DNA of 64,000 nucleotides from Acinetobacter sp. SFB (lineage in GTDB: Bacteria > Pseudomonadota > Gammaproteobacteria > Pseudomonadales > Moraxellaceae): positions 1-64,000 of the forward strand of contig NZ_LSZH01000003.1 of assembly GCF_001647545.1 (NCBI RefSeq), read 5' to 3'. Of the stretch, positions 63,850 to 64,000 are shown piece after piece (positions within the stretch are counted from its first letter, which is position 1; each line of letters starts with the position of its first letter). The notes below the pieces were generated by a model, which made no database searches, had not been told where the DNA came from, and saw only the letters and a program-made list of their open reading frames with translations. The translations under genes and the position numbers were made by a program.

Positions 63850-64000
<151 letters not shown>

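Overview
The window is chromosomal DNA of a gamma-proteobacterium, almost certainly Acinetobacter (Moraxellaceae). Evidence: moderate-to-low GC, an OmpA with an Acinetobacter-style Pro/Ala hinge, a tandem set of small DUF2147 proteins, the order rplM-rpsI-sspA-sspB, and many short intrinsic terminators of the form A-run/GC hairpin/T-run. The species cannot be read from the sequence alone.

Layout. 0-0.1 kb: 3' end of a 5S rRNA gene and the rRNA operon terminator. 0.5-3.6 kb (-): rplM-rpsI, then sspA-sspB and a tail-anchored hypothetical protein. 3.8-6.5 kb (+): pdxA-rsmA-apaH. 6.5-9.5 kb (-): five tandem paralogues of a secreted DUF2147 protein. 9.5-12 kb (-): hflX-lrgA-lrgB. 12.3-20.8 kb: single housekeeping or envelope genes (acyltransferase, phospholipase D, metallophosphoesterase, MFS carrier, HlyIII/PAQR, methyltransferase, GNAT). 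21-27 kb: a beta-oxidation module (fadB-like, fadA-like, AraC regulator, divergent CaiB/BaiF CoA-transferase). 27.2-29.4 kb: cysI and a DUF934 gene. 29.5-40.9 kb: thiolase, orphan pseudopilin, ompA, hydrolase, rsmC and permeases, typA, mscL. 41-43.7 kb: a decayed HAD phosphatase, ppiC-mutM, and an internally deleted oprB porin. 43.7-48 kb: a TonB receptor very like PqqU/YncD, an old-yellow-enzyme oxidoreductase and an AEC transporter. 48-53 kb: Sel1 protein, ygfZ and an acnD separated from the rest of the methylcitrate genes. 53.1-57 kb: an AT-rich accessory patch with one large unrecognised gene, small unknown proteins and a GC-richer gene-free island that folds like a structured RNA. 57-64 kb: SIMPL protein, rraB, an AI-2E-type permease fused to a GAF domain, SRPBCC protein, a decayed DUF488 gene, yjdM, a CHMI-family gene, yegP, and the 3' end of a probable thiD.

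The most interesting places are: (1) the AT-rich 597-codon gene at 53117-54910, inserted just behind acnD, with a C-terminal motif set resembling sporadically distributed defence-type proteins; (2) the candidate structured RNA at 56287-56468; (3) the five-copy DUF2147 array with an invariant CxxC; (4) the pairing of a ruined glucose porin with an intact PQQ-type receptor; and (5) the permease-GAF fusion. No CRISPR array, integrase, transposase, tRNA or complete mobile element was seen. All functional calls come from reading motifs and remembered family sequences; no database search was run.
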